DNA from: an uncultured Acidimicrobium sp. | Lineage (GTDB): Bacteria > Actinomycetota > Acidimicrobiia > Acidimicrobiales > Ilumatobacteraceae | Reading direction: 5' to 3' | Assembly (NCBI GenBank): GCA_903853285.1 | Contig: CAINTF010000264.1 | Span: 1 to 15,963, forward strand | Length of the DNA: 15,963 bases | Shown: piece by piece, positions 1 to 7,548 of the stretch | Numbering within the stretch: the stretch's first letter is position 1 | Layout of the letters: every line of letters starts with the position of its first letter | Program-made: the position numbers and the translations under genes | The notes under the pieces: generated by a model | The model's database searches: none | Told to the model about the DNA's origin: nothing | Seen by the model: only the letters and a program-made list of their open reading frames with translations

Positions 1-1010
1 ACTTGCCGCAGCATCTCATTGCGCAACATCCAATCGAGCCACGTGATGCTGCGCGGTTGCTCGTCGATGTTGATCTGAGCAAGCCCGATAACGAACCAGA
101 GCATCGACATGTTTCGGAATTTGTCGAATTTGTGCGACCGGGCGATGTGTTGGTGGTCAATCACACACGGGTAATGCCTGCGCGAGTGTTGTTGCATCGA
201 GCAAGCGGTGGCGTCGTTGAGGCCTTGCTGCTGGAAGAGAGAGATGCAGGTACGGCAACGTGGGAAACGTTGTTGCGACCGGGTGGCAAGTTGAAGGTTG
301 GCGAAATTCTGTATTCATCTGATGATGCAGAGTTTTTGCAGGTGGGAGAGCGCACAGAGGCTGGCGACACGTTTCTGGTGCGTGTACTCGGTGACAACGT
401 CATTGATCAGTTGGCAAAATATGGCAACATGCCCTTGCCGCCATACATCACTGAGGTGTTGCAAGATGCTGAGCGTTATCAAACTGTTTTCGCCCATGAC
501 CAAAAATCTTCGGCGGCACCAACTGCTGGTCTGCATTTCACACCCGAACTGTTACAACGAATTCGCGACGCTGGCGTGACTATCTGTGAGGTGGAGTTGG
601 TCGTTGGTCTCGACACTTTCAAACCGATTTCGGTCGATAACCCACTCGAACATCTCATTCATACCGAGTCCTATCGAGTTCCGCAATCGACGATGACCGC
701 ATGTACTGAAGCACATGCAAGAGGTGCACGAGTGATCGCCATTGGCACAACCGCAACGCGGGCACTCGAAAGTGTGGCAAAGTTTGGAAAATTAGAAGGC
801 CGAACGAATCTGTTTATTACTCCAGGCTTCGAGTGGAAAGTGGTTGACATGATGATGACCAATTTCCACATGCCGCGCACGACACTGCTGCTCATGATCC
901 AGTCGTTTGTTGGCACTCGTTGGCGTGAACTTTACGATCAGGCAATAGCTCGTGAGTATCGGATGCTTTCTTTCGGCGATGCAATGCTTCTTGCCCGTCG
1001 CACCGATTAG
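1..1010 (+). CDS. queA: S-adenosylmethionine:tRNA ribosyltransferase-isomerase QueA (5' partial)
   Basis: QueA transfers and isomerises the ribosyl group of S-adenosylmethionine onto 7-aminomethyl-7-deazaguanine in tRNA, making epoxyqueuosine at the wobble base of GUN-anticodon tRNAs; it is cytosolic. The reading frame is open from base 3 to the TAG at 1008-1010 (335 codons visible). The first visible residues, LPQHLIAQHPIEPRDAARLL, match the family N-terminus a few residues in, so the TTG at base 3 is an internal Leu codon and the true start lies left of the window, with perhaps 6-10 residues missing. Family blocks are clear: NHTRVMPARV (about 53-62), PTAGLHFTPELL, VGLDTFKPI, HTESYRVP, GTTATRALES and the C-terminal MTNFHMPRTTLLLM. 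The tgt gene, whose product acts just before QueA in the same pathway, follows 38 bases later. Identification is secure; only the 5' boundary is unknown. Confidence 0.96.
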   Translation, partial: LPQHLIAQHPIEPRDAARLLVDVDLSKPDNEPEHRHVSEFVEFVRPGDVLVVNHTRVMPARVLLHRASGGVVEALLLEERDAGTATWETLLRPGGKLKVGEILYSSDDAEFLQVGERTEAGDTFLVRVLGDNVIDQLAKYGNMPLPPYITEVLQDAERYQTVFAHDQKSSAAPTAGLHFTPELLQRIRDAGVTICEVELVVGLDTFKPISVDNPLEHLIHTESYRVPQSTMTACTEAHARGARVIAIGTTATRALESVAKFGKLEGRTNLFITPGFEWKVVDMMMTNFHMPRTTLLLMIQSFVGTRWRELYDQAIAREYRMLSFGDAMLLARRTD

Positions 1011-1014
1011 CAAC

Positions 1015-1041
1015 TTGCCAGCTGATGCGTGCCACTACCGT
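1015..1041 (+). promoter_or_regulatory. Possible promoter of tgt (leaderless type)
   Basis: In the queA-tgt gap, TTGCCA (1015-1020) resembles a -35 box and TACCGT (1036-1041) fits the actinobacterial TANNNT -10 pattern, with a short 15-base spacer. Transcription starting 6-8 bases after the -10 would begin at or next to the tgt ATG (1049), which has no Shine-Dalgarno. The short spacer and weak -10 core make this tentative; tgt may simply be read through from queA. Confidence 0.3.
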
Positions 1042-1048
1042 GTAGATA

Positions 1049-2155
1049 ATGTTTCCTGTTCAGTTCACCACCGATGCTGTAGATGGCAGTGCACGTGCGG
1101 GAACTGCAGTAACCCATAGAGGTTCGTACACCACACCTTGTTTTATGCCGGTGGGTACTCGTGGTGCGATTAAATATTTAAGCGCAGCGGACTACGAAGA
1201 CTTAGGTGCTCAAATCGTGCTTGGTAATACGTACCACCTGATGTTGCGACCTGGCGCAGAGACAGTGAGCGCAATGGGTGGTCTTGGAGCATTTGCTGGA
1301 TGGAAAGGTCTGACACTGACCGATTCTGGCGGTTTTCAAGTGTTCTCTCTACACCCGGACGTGGATGATGATGGAGTTACGTTTAAGTCAACCTACGACG
1401 GTTCTCGTCATCGCTATACACCGGAGTCTGCGGTACACACGCAAGAGTTACTAGGCGCTGACATCCAGATGGTGCTCGATGTTTGTCCACCATTGCCATC
1501 TCCTGCGCATGTGGTGCGGCTTGCTCTAGAACGCACATCGTCGTGGGCGCAACGCGCGATTGCGACACACACACGCACAGATCAGTCGTTGTTCGGGATT
1601 GTGCAAGGTGGTATCGATGTCAATTTGCGAGCCGAGAGTGCGGCACGCACGGCTGAATTGAATTTTGACGGATACGGCATCGGAGGGTTGTCGGTAGGTG
1701 AATCACGCGAAGAAATGCTGCCTGCACTGGAATCCGCACTTGCACACTTGCCGCTGGATCGACCGCGCTACTTGATGGGCGTAGGGGATCCAGCTTCTCT
1801 TGTAGAAGCAGTCCACCTAGGCGTCGATCAGTTTGATTGCGTGTTGCAGACTCGACTTGGTCGCCATGGAACGGCACTCACAACGCAAGGTCGTGTCAAC
1901 TTGAAGCGCTCAGAGTTCACATTGAGCAATGAACCAATCGACTCAACGTGTTCATGTCCGGTATGTACTCGCCATACTCGCGGCTACATCAGACATTTAT
2001 TTCAGGTCGGGGAACCCACTGCATCTCGATTGGTTTCGATACACAACATTGCATGGACACTTGCGCTGATGGATCGCATGCGAAATGCGATTATTGCAGG
2101 GCGTTTTGAAGCACTGAGGCAAGAGATTTTGGCTGTTTGGGGCAATGGGGCTTAG
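1049..2155 (+). CDS. tgt: Queuine tRNA-ribosyltransferase (bacterial TGT)
   Basis: TGT exchanges guanine-34 of tRNA-Asp, -Asn, -His and -Tyr for preQ1, the substrate step before QueA. The 368-residue length is normal for the family. The TDSGGFQVFSL block (91-101) holds the conserved active-site Asp92. FDCVLQTRLGRHGTALT (262-278) holds the catalytic nucleophile, Asp263 by alignment with E. coli Asp264. GIVQGG (183-188) and GGLSVGE (212-218) are substrate-pocket motifs. The zinc site is complete: Cys301, Cys303, Cys306 and His332. Two small departures are visible: the usual VLPTR reads VLQTR (Gln267 for Pro), and the usual D-E-C-P-P is D-V-C-P-P (144-148). The ATG at 1049 fits the family N-terminus (FTTDAVDGSARAGTA). 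There is no Shine-Dalgarno, but a TACCGT box lies 7 bases upstream, so the message may be leaderless. Confidence 0.97.
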   Translation: MFPVQFTTDAVDGSARAGTAVTHRGSYTTPCFMPVGTRGAIKYLSAADYEDLGAQIVLGNTYHLMLRPGAETVSAMGGLGAFAGWKGLTLTDSGGFQVFSLHPDVDDDGVTFKSTYDGSRHRYTPESAVHTQELLGADIQMVLDVCPPLPSPAHVVRLALERTSSWAQRAIATHTRTDQSLFGIVQGGIDVNLRAESAARTAELNFDGYGIGGLSVGESREEMLPALESALAHLPLDRPRYLMGVGDPASLVEAVHLGVDQFDCVLQTRLGRHGTALTTQGRVNLKRSEFTLSNEPIDSTCSCPVCTRHTRGYIRHLFQVGEPTASRLVSIHNIAWTLALMDRMRNAIIAGRFEALRQEILAVWGNGA

Positions 2156-2168
2156 CTCGGTTGAGCGA

Positions 2169-2174
2169 TAGAGT
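2169..2174 (+). promoter_or_regulatory. Possible -10 box upstream of yajC
   Basis: TAGAGT fits the TANNNT -10 pattern and ends 8 bases before the yajC ATG (2183), the spacing expected of a leaderless or nearly leaderless transcript. No convincing -35 box is seen, and a chance match is possible. Confidence 0.25.
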
Positions 2175-2182
2175 TACGACTT

Positions 2183-2542
2183 ATGTTCATCAGTCTTTTT
2201 GCCACAATTGGCGCCGCAACCACTACGACCAAATCGAGCGGCGGCATCTTGTCGATCCTCCCACTGGTCTTGATTTTCGGAGCGATGTACTTTCTGTTGC
2301 TTCGCCCTCAGCGCAAGCGCCAAAAAGAAACACGCAGTTTGCAGAGCGCCCTACAAGAGGGTGACGAAGTCATTTTGGCCTCTGGTATTTACGGTTTTAT
2401 CTCTGCCATCGAAGATGGTTACGTCTGGCTGGACATTGCCGAGAAGGTGGAGATTCGAGTGGCACGCAGTGCCATCGCGACAAAGGTGTCAACACCAAGC
2501 TCGAGTGATCAAACACCATCCGACAAGAACGAAAAGAAGTAG
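2183..2542 (+). CDS. yajC: Sec translocon accessory subunit YajC
   Basis: YajC is a small inner-membrane protein that associates with SecDF and SecYEG. It is not essential in E. coli, and its precise role in export is unclear. The product is 119 residues, in the family range. It has a short extracytoplasmic N-terminus, one hydrophobic segment at about 22-40 (ILSILPLVLIFGAMYFLLL), then the diagnostic basic stop-transfer RPQRKRQK (41-48) and a cytoplasmic domain containing L-Q-E-G-D-E-V-I-L-A-S-G-I-Y-G (57-71). The C-terminus (about 103-119) is a polar Ser/Asp/Lys tail. It lies directly upstream of secD and secF, the usual arrangement. In many actinobacteria ruvA-ruvB precede yajC; here queA-tgt do. 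The ATG at 2183 puts the membrane segment at the normal distance from the N-terminus. No good Shine-Dalgarno is visible; a TAGAGT box lies 8 bases upstream. Confidence 0.95.
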   Translation: MFISLFATIGAATTTTKSSGGILSILPLVLIFGAMYFLLLRPQRKRQKETRSLQSALQEGDEVILASGIYGFISAIEDGYVWLDIAEKVEIRVARSAIATKVSTPSSSDQTPSDKNEKK

Positions 2543-2578
2543 GTCAGAACCGCGCGGTCAATTGCCGGTCTTTTATAT

Positions 2579-4126
2579 ATGGCACGTCGTCTTTATTTTT
2601 CTCTCCTCGGCATTGTGGTGTTAGTGACCTCGATGTTGGCAGGCAATTTGTTGGCAGGCAATAAGCCAGCACTAGGACTCGACTTGCAAGGTGGAGCATC
2701 GGTCACATTGCAACCAGAAGGCGAGTTCACCCCGAGTGCGCTTGCTCAAGCCGTCGAAATTATTAGTCAGCGAGTAAACGCGCTCGGAGTGTCAGAGCCA
2801 GAAATCACCCGCCAAGGCGACAACGTTGTGGTCAATTTGCCTGGTGTGAGTGATCAACAAAAAGCGCTCGACATTATTGGCCGACAGGGTGAGTTGTTGT
2901 TGCGACCAGTGCTGCAAGCGGGCACGCTCAACACCGACACTTCAACAACGATTCCAGGATCAGACTCGACGGTTGTTGATACGTCAGTTGTCGATACAAC
3001 AATTGCTGCGACAGAAGGCGGCCCTGGCAGTGTGCGAAGTAGGGGCGCAGCTACCACTATTCCTGCAGGAACGGTTACTACCGTGCCAGCCCCAACCGAC
3101 ACGACTACACCTGCAGCAGCTGCAACGAATATTTCGGTATCGGAAGACACCACTGATCCAAATGTCAATGCGGTTTTGCTCGGACAGGGCGGAGAGGCAT
3201 ACCTCGTTGGCCCAGCTGGAGCTACTGGCAAAGTTTTCACAAATAATGCTCAGGCAGTAATCAACAATGGAAACTGGACTGTCACAGTTGAATTGCGAAA
3301 AGGTGCTGAAGGCGCTGACTTGTGGAACGCTCTGACGACTAAATGCTTTAATCGCGATGCAACATGCCCCACAGCGCGCATTGCTATTGCGTTGGACGGC
3401 AAAGTGATTTCGGCCCCGACAGTTCAAGAAGCAGTGTTTACGGGTGGCAATGTGCAGATCAGCGGAGATTTTTCGCAATCCGAAGCTCGTGACTTGGCAA
3501 AGATCCTCGAGTTTGGTGCAGTACCTGTCAAATTTAAAGTTGCAACAGTACAAACAGTCTCTCCGACTCTTGGCAAAGACTCGTTGCGCGCAGCAATTGT
3601 CTCTGGTCTCATCGGCGTGCTGTTAGTAATGGCGTTCTTCTTTGTTTATTACCGCATGCTGACCATCGTTGTGGTGAGTGGACTGATGGTGTCAATCGGA
3701 CTGTTGTGGAGCATCATTTCGTTTATCTCGCGCTCTAATGGCCTCGCGCTCACTCTCTCTGGAGTAGCCGGCATCATCGTGTCTATTGGCGTTACTGTCG
3801 ACTCATACGTGGTGTTCTTCGAACGCATTAAGGACGAGTTGCATGCTGGCAGGACGATGCGCAGTTCGGCCCAACGCAGTTTTACCCTTGCTTGGCGCAC
3901 AATTTTGGCCGCTGACACGGTTTCATTCTTGGGAGCACTTGTGCTCTGGTGGCTGACTGTCGGGTCGGTGCGTGGTTTTGCATTCTTCCTTGGTCTCTCT
4001 ACATTGTGTGACGTGATTGTTGCTTATTTCTTCACAAGGCCAGCGGTGTTGTTGCTTGCACGTAGCAAGTTCTTGGCCGGACGCAAAGTCCTAGGTGTTG
4101 CACTGCCAGACACGAGTGCACAATGA
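2579..4126 (+). CDS. secD: Protein translocase subunit SecD
   Basis: SecD pairs with SecF in an RND-type membrane complex that uses the proton-motive force to pull preproteins out of the SecYEG channel on the outer face. The 515-residue product has TM1 at about 5-26, the signature GLDLQGGASVTL (33-44), and a large extracytoplasmic domain with S-Q-R-V-N-A-L-G (63-70) and LDGKVISAPTV (272-282). Five TM segments then follow (about 336-357, 361-381, 389-411, 438-458 and 466-490). TM4 carries the proton-path Asp408 in TVDSYVVFFERIKDE (406-420), an actinobacterial-style version of this motif. Residues about 115-195 form a Thr/Ala/Pro-rich low-complexity insert inside the extracytoplasmic domain. 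Cys256 and Cys263 in the same domain could form a disulphide; this is inference. The ATG at 2579 directly precedes a basic, hydrophobic N-terminus, but no Shine-Dalgarno is visible. The TGA overlaps the secF ATG by four bases (ATGA). Confidence 0.97.
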   Translation: MARRLYFSLLGIVVLVTSMLAGNLLAGNKPALGLDLQGGASVTLQPEGEFTPSALAQAVEIISQRVNALGVSEPEITRQGDNVVVNLPGVSDQQKALDIIGRQGELLLRPVLQAGTLNTDTSTTIPGSDSTVVDTSVVDTTIAATEGGPGSVRSRGAATTIPAGTVTTVPAPTDTTTPAAAATNISVSEDTTDPNVNAVLLGQGGEAYLVGPAGATGKVFTNNAQAVINNGNWTVTVELRKGAEGADLWNALTTKCFNRDATCPTARIAIALDGKVISAPTVQEAVFTGGNVQISGDFSQSEARDLAKILEFGAVPVKFKVATVQTVSPTLGKDSLRAAIVSGLIGVLLVMAFFFVYYRMLTIVVVSGLMVSIGLLWSIISFISRSNGLALTLSGVAGIIVSIGVTVDSYVVFFERIKDELHAGRTMRSSAQRSFTLAWRTILAADTVSFLGALVLWWLTVGSVRGFAFFLGLSTLCDVIVAYFFTRPAVLLLARSKFLAGRKVLGVALPDTSAQ

Positions 4127-5244
4127 ACGGAATGTTTGGCAGGCTCTATCGAGGTGAGACAACGTTCAACTTTGTTGGTCGCCGTTGGTGGGGATTCGGG
4201 ATTTCGTTGGCGTTTGTCGTTGTGACATTCGTGTCACTATTTGCTCAAGGTCTCAATTTAGGAATCGACTTCAAGGGTGGTGTCGCTTGGGAAGTTCCGG
4301 CAACCACCATCACTGTTGACGATGTACGCGTAATTTTGGAAGCGAACAATATTCCAACTGCAGATGCAAAAATCCAGGTGTTGAACGGTGCCGATGGAAA
4401 ACGGATTCGTGCTCAGGTTGGTGAAATTTCGACTGAAACTCGTACCGTTGTGCAGGCTGCATTGAGCACCAAGGCGGGTGTTGACTTGCAAGAAGTGAGC
4501 GTTGCTTCAGTGAGTTCATCGTGGGGCAGAAGCATCACTGAAAAAGCTGTGCGTGCCCTTCTAATTTTCTTCGTCATTGTTTCCATGTACATCGCATGGC
4601 GCTTTGAGTGGAAGATGGCAATTGCGGCAATTCTTGCAATGGTGCACGACGTCTTGATCTCGGTTGGCGTTTATGCAACGTTCGGGTTTTCGGTAACTCC
4701 TGCGACCGTGATTGCATTTTTGACCATTCTCGGCTTCTCCTTGTACGACACGATTGTGGTATTCGACAAGGTCCACGAAAACACCACGCGGTATTCGGCA
4801 GCAAAGGTTTCGTATGGCGACATTATTAACGTTTCAATGAACCAAGTGCTGATGCGATCAATCAATACATCGCTCGCAGCAGTGCTGCCGGTGCTTTCAT
4901 TATTGGTGCTGGGCTCGTGGGTCATGGGTGCAATTGCATTGCAGGAGTTTGCATTGGCACTTTTGGTTGGCTTGCTGCTCGGTGCATATTCGTCGATCTA
5001 TATTGCAACGCCACTCTTGGCTGTATTTAAGGGTCGCGAGACGAAGTACCGCTCTTTGCAAGGCACACTTCGACTTGGCGAGGAAATGGCTCGACTCGGT
5101 GCAACTTCTAAGAAGGTTGTGACTCGTTCAGTTGGCGAAGCCAGTGCAGTCAGCGCTACTCAAGCAGACATTGAGCGCGAAACAGTAATGGCAAGTTCAG
5201 CGTTGTCGCACCCGCCACGCCCGCGCAAAAATCGTCGCCGTTAA
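4123..5244 (+). CDS. secF: Protein translocase subunit SecF
   Basis: SecF is the partner of SecD in the proton-driven SecDF export complex of the cytoplasmic membrane. The product is 373 residues. It has TM1 at about 23-42 and the hallmark G-I-D-F-K-G-G (47-53), then a smaller extracytoplasmic domain (about 54-140) and five C-terminal TM segments from about 143 to 302. The conserved TM4 motif with Asp209 and Asp215 is present (GFSLYDTIVVFDKVHENT, 204-221). The cytoplasmic tail (about 303-373) is polar and ends in a strongly basic stretch with R-P-R-K-N-R-R-R (366-373). The ATG overlaps the secD stop codon, so translation is probably coupled and the 1:1 subunit ratio kept. A second in-frame ATG three codons later (4132) cannot be excluded as the start. 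Confidence 0.97.
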   Translation: MNGMFGRLYRGETTFNFVGRRWWGFGISLAFVVVTFVSLFAQGLNLGIDFKGGVAWEVPATTITVDDVRVILEANNIPTADAKIQVLNGADGKRIRAQVGEISTETRTVVQAALSTKAGVDLQEVSVASVSSSWGRSITEKAVRALLIFFVIVSMYIAWRFEWKMAIAAILAMVHDVLISVGVYATFGFSVTPATVIAFLTILGFSLYDTIVVFDKVHENTTRYSAAKVSYGDIINVSMNQVLMRSINTSLAAVLPVLSLLVLGSWVMGAIALQEFALALLVGLLLGAYSSIYIATPLLAVFKGRETKYRSLQGTLRLGEEMARLGATSKKVVTRSVGEASAVSATQADIERETVMASSALSHPPRPRKNRRR

Positions 5245-5245
5245 T

Positions 5246-5265
5246 CCTTCCCTTACACTGGAAGG
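5246..5265 (+). other. Small inverted repeat between secF and rsh
   Basis: CCTTCC (5246-5251) and GGAAGG (5260-5265) are perfect 6-base arms around an 8-base loop, starting one base after the secF stop codon. No T-run follows, so this is not a standard intrinsic terminator. It could be a weak attenuator or processing site, or chance. Confidence 0.3.
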
Positions 5266-5282
5266 TATGGGTCAGGGACTAA

Positions 5283-5297
5283 TGCCCCTAGCGGGCA
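5283..5297 (+). promoter_or_regulatory. Small hairpin just upstream of the rsh start
   Basis: TGCCC (5283-5287) and GGGCA (5293-5297) are perfect 5-base arms around a 5-base loop, ending four bases before the rsh ATG at 5302, in the place where a ribosome binding site would lie. No Shine-Dalgarno is visible there. If formed in the mRNA, the hairpin could limit rsh initiation. The arms are short, so the role is speculative. Confidence 0.25.
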
Positions 5298-5301
5298 ACA
5301 A

Positions 5302-7548
5302 ATGAGCGCTACGTCTCGCGTCTTGCCCTGGCGGCGTAATCAATCGGTGGTTGTCGAAGAATTAGTGCCGTTGTTGTCGGCCTACCGAAGCAGGCATCCA
5401 AAAGGCTCCGTAGACCAAATTACTGCGGCATACGAAATGGCTCGCGCTGCACATCAGCATCAGTCGCGGATGAGTGGAGAGGGGTATATCAGTCATCCCA
5501 TCGCTGTCGCTCGCATCGTCGCCGAAATTGGTTTGGACGATGTCTCTCTTATTGCGGCTTTATTGCACGATGCAGTTGAAGACACGGAGATAACGCTGGC
5601 CGATGTTGAGTCGTCGTTCGGTGTAGAAGTCGCTGGGATCGTGGACGGTCTTACAAAGCTTGAACGACTGCAGTTTGACTCTCGAGAAGCACAGCAAGCA
5701 GCAACGATGCGCAAATTGCTTGTAGCGATGGCGAAAGATATGCGCGTCTTGATTATCAAGCTGGCCGATCGATTGCACAACATGCGAACCATTGCTTCGG
5801 CGCCTCTTGATAAACAGCGTCGGGTTGCACAAGAAACTCTTGATATCTACGCACCGCTCGCACACAGATTGGGTATGCAAGAAGTTAAACAGCAGCTCGA
5901 AGATCTCTCGTTCGCGGCTCTGTACCCCAAGCGCTATGCCGAACTTGATCACCTTGTTTCTACGCGTGCACCAGAGAGAGATATCTTTCTCGCAAAAGCT
6001 CTGGGTCAAGTTGGCGTCTGGCTCAAGGAAGTTCAGATTGATGCAGAGTTAACATCACGCGGCAAACACCTCTGGAGTTTGTACGAAAAAATGGTTCAGA
6101 AGGGTCGCGGATTCGACGAAATTTTCGACTTGATGGCCATTCGAATTGTTGTCGACTCGGTGAAGGACTGTTACGGGGTGCTTGGTTGCATTCACGGTCA
6201 CTGGAAACCAGTGGTGGGCAGATTCAAAGATTACATCGCCATGCCGAAATTCAACTTGTATCAATCGCTACACACAACGGTGATCGGTCCAAGTGGCAAG
6301 GCAATTGAAGTGCAAATTCGATCTAGGGACATGCACCAACGCGCGGAGTGGGGAGTTGCTTCACACTGGTCGTACAAAGACGGAGTTCCGTCTACCGATG
6401 TTGACTGGCTGAATCGAATCATTGACTGGCAAGACGAAGTTTCGGATCCACGCCAGTTTCTTGAAAGTTTGAAAAGTGATCTTGATCAAGATGAGATCTT
6501 TGCATTCACTCCCAAAGGCCGCGTGATTGCATTGCCGGTGAAGGCAACACCTGTCGACTTTGCTTACGCAGTGCACACGGAGATCGGTCACTCATGCATG
6601 GGTGCACGAGTAAATGGCCGACTTGTTCCCCTCGATACTGTGCTGAACTCTGGCGACACTGTGGAAATTTTGACTTCAACTGCCGAGAGCGCAGAACCAT
6701 CAGAGGAATGGATGAATTTTGTTGCGTCGCCAAAAGCGAAGAGCAAAATCAAACAGTGGGTGTCGCGAGAGCGCATTGATGATTTGGTCGAGAACGGTCA
6801 TGACGATCTTGTTGAAGCGTTGCGCCGAGAAGGTGTTCCTGTGCAAAAGGTCCTCGACTCTGAGATATTCACTCAAGAAATTGAGTCAATGAATTACGTT
6901 GACGCCCCCGCTTTGTTTTTGGCGATAAGTGAAGGTCACGTGCAAGCGGATGCAATCGCAATGCGGATGGCTAAAGCAATGAGGAGCGGACCAGGCGGCG
7001 AGCAGCTGTCGGTGGGTACGCGCAACTTTGTACAAAATGAAAGCAGCGACCAGCAAGCTGGCGTGCATGTTGAGGGGATGGACGACGTAGTTGTGCGGCT
7101 CAGTAAATGCTGCACTCCAGTACCTGGCGATGAGATTTTGGGTTTCATCGGGCAAGGACAGAATCGCAGCAAAGGCGTCAATATTCATCGCGCGGACTGC
7201 CTGAGTGCAATTTCACTCGTTTCACAAAATTTAGAGCGAGTTGTGGACGCAGAGTGGACAGGGATTTTGCAAGGAGCAACATTTATTGCTGCCGTTGAAG
7301 TAGTCGCGCTCGATCGATCCCGTCTGCTTCGGGACGTTGCTAACGCTCTGTCCGATGAGCATGTCAACATAGTTTCCTGCACAACGCATACGGGCGCGGA
7401 CCGCGTAGCCAAGATGCGTTTTGAGTTCGAGTTCGCTGACCCTGGTCATTTGCAATCGGTCTTGCACACAATCAAACGTATTGATTCTGTATATGACGCG
7501 TATCGTGTGATGTCAACGGAGCATCCAGCGTCTAACCTCATTGTGTGA
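5302..7548 (+). CDS. rel: Bifunctional (p)ppGpp synthetase/hydrolase (Rel/RSH family)
   Basis: This long RSH enzyme makes (p)ppGpp from ATP and GDP/GTP on starved ribosomes and also degrades it, setting the stringent response. The 748-residue product has the full domain order. The HD hydrolase includes HDAVED (89-94) and LADRLHNMRT (154-163). The synthetase spans about 240-360 and carries RFKD (307-310), the R-x-K-D form found in bifunctional enzymes rather than the E-x-D-D of RelA-only enzymes. A TGS domain (about 398-458) and a helical region follow, then a Cys-rich domain with Cys603-Cys604 and HRADC (629-633), and a C-terminal ACT domain (about 661-735). Both catalytic sites look intact, so a bifunctional Rel is predicted. 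The Cys-domain loop at 616-626 looks about four residues longer than usual. The ATG at 5302 has no clear Shine-Dalgarno. The stop overlaps the hisS start (GTGA). Confidence 0.96.
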   Translation: MSATSRVLPWRRNQSVVVEELVPLLSAYRSRHPKGSVDQITAAYEMARAAHQHQSRMSGEGYISHPIAVARIVAEIGLDDVSLIAALLHDAVEDTEITLADVESSFGVEVAGIVDGLTKLERLQFDSREAQQAATMRKLLVAMAKDMRVLIIKLADRLHNMRTIASAPLDKQRRVAQETLDIYAPLAHRLGMQEVKQQLEDLSFAALYPKRYAELDHLVSTRAPERDIFLAKALGQVGVWLKEVQIDAELTSRGKHLWSLYEKMVQKGRGFDEIFDLMAIRIVVDSVKDCYGVLGCIHGHWKPVVGRFKDYIAMPKFNLYQSLHTTVIGPSGKAIEVQIRSRDMHQRAEWGVASHWSYKDGVPSTDVDWLNRIIDWQDEVSDPRQFLESLKSDLDQDEIFAFTPKGRVIALPVKATPVDFAYAVHTEIGHSCMGARVNGRLVPLDTVLNSGDTVEILTSTAESAEPSEEWMNFVASPKAKSKIKQWVSRERIDDLVENGHDDLVEALRREGVPVQKVLDSEIFTQEIESMNYVDAPALFLAISEGHVQADAIAMRMAKAMRSGPGGEQLSVGTRNFVQNESSDQQAGVHVEGMDDVVVRLSKCCTPVPGDEILGFIGQGQNRSKGVNIHRADCLSAISLVSQNLERVVDAEWTGILQGATFIAAVEVVALDRSRLLRDVANALSDEHVNIVSCTTHTGADRVAKMRFEFEFADPGHLQSVLHTIKRIDSVYDAYRVMSTEHPASNLIV

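Noticed and set aside
3..5. TTG at base 3 as the start of queA
   Set aside because: The encoded LPQHLIAQ aligns with an internal part of the QueA N-terminus, so the gene begins outside the window.
2549..2558. Perfect 10-base palindrome ACCGCGCGGT between yajC and secD, with a T-run downstream at 2571-2574
   Set aside because: As RNA it has no loop, and the alternative ACCG/CGGT stem is only 4 bp, so it is not a credible terminator. It is a chance-level operator candidate only.
2984..3553. Minus-strand open frame of 189 codons opposite secD
   Set aside because: It lies wholly inside a well-conserved secD, shows no recognisable motif, is Cys/Ser/Arg-rich as antisense frames often are, and has no supporting start signal.
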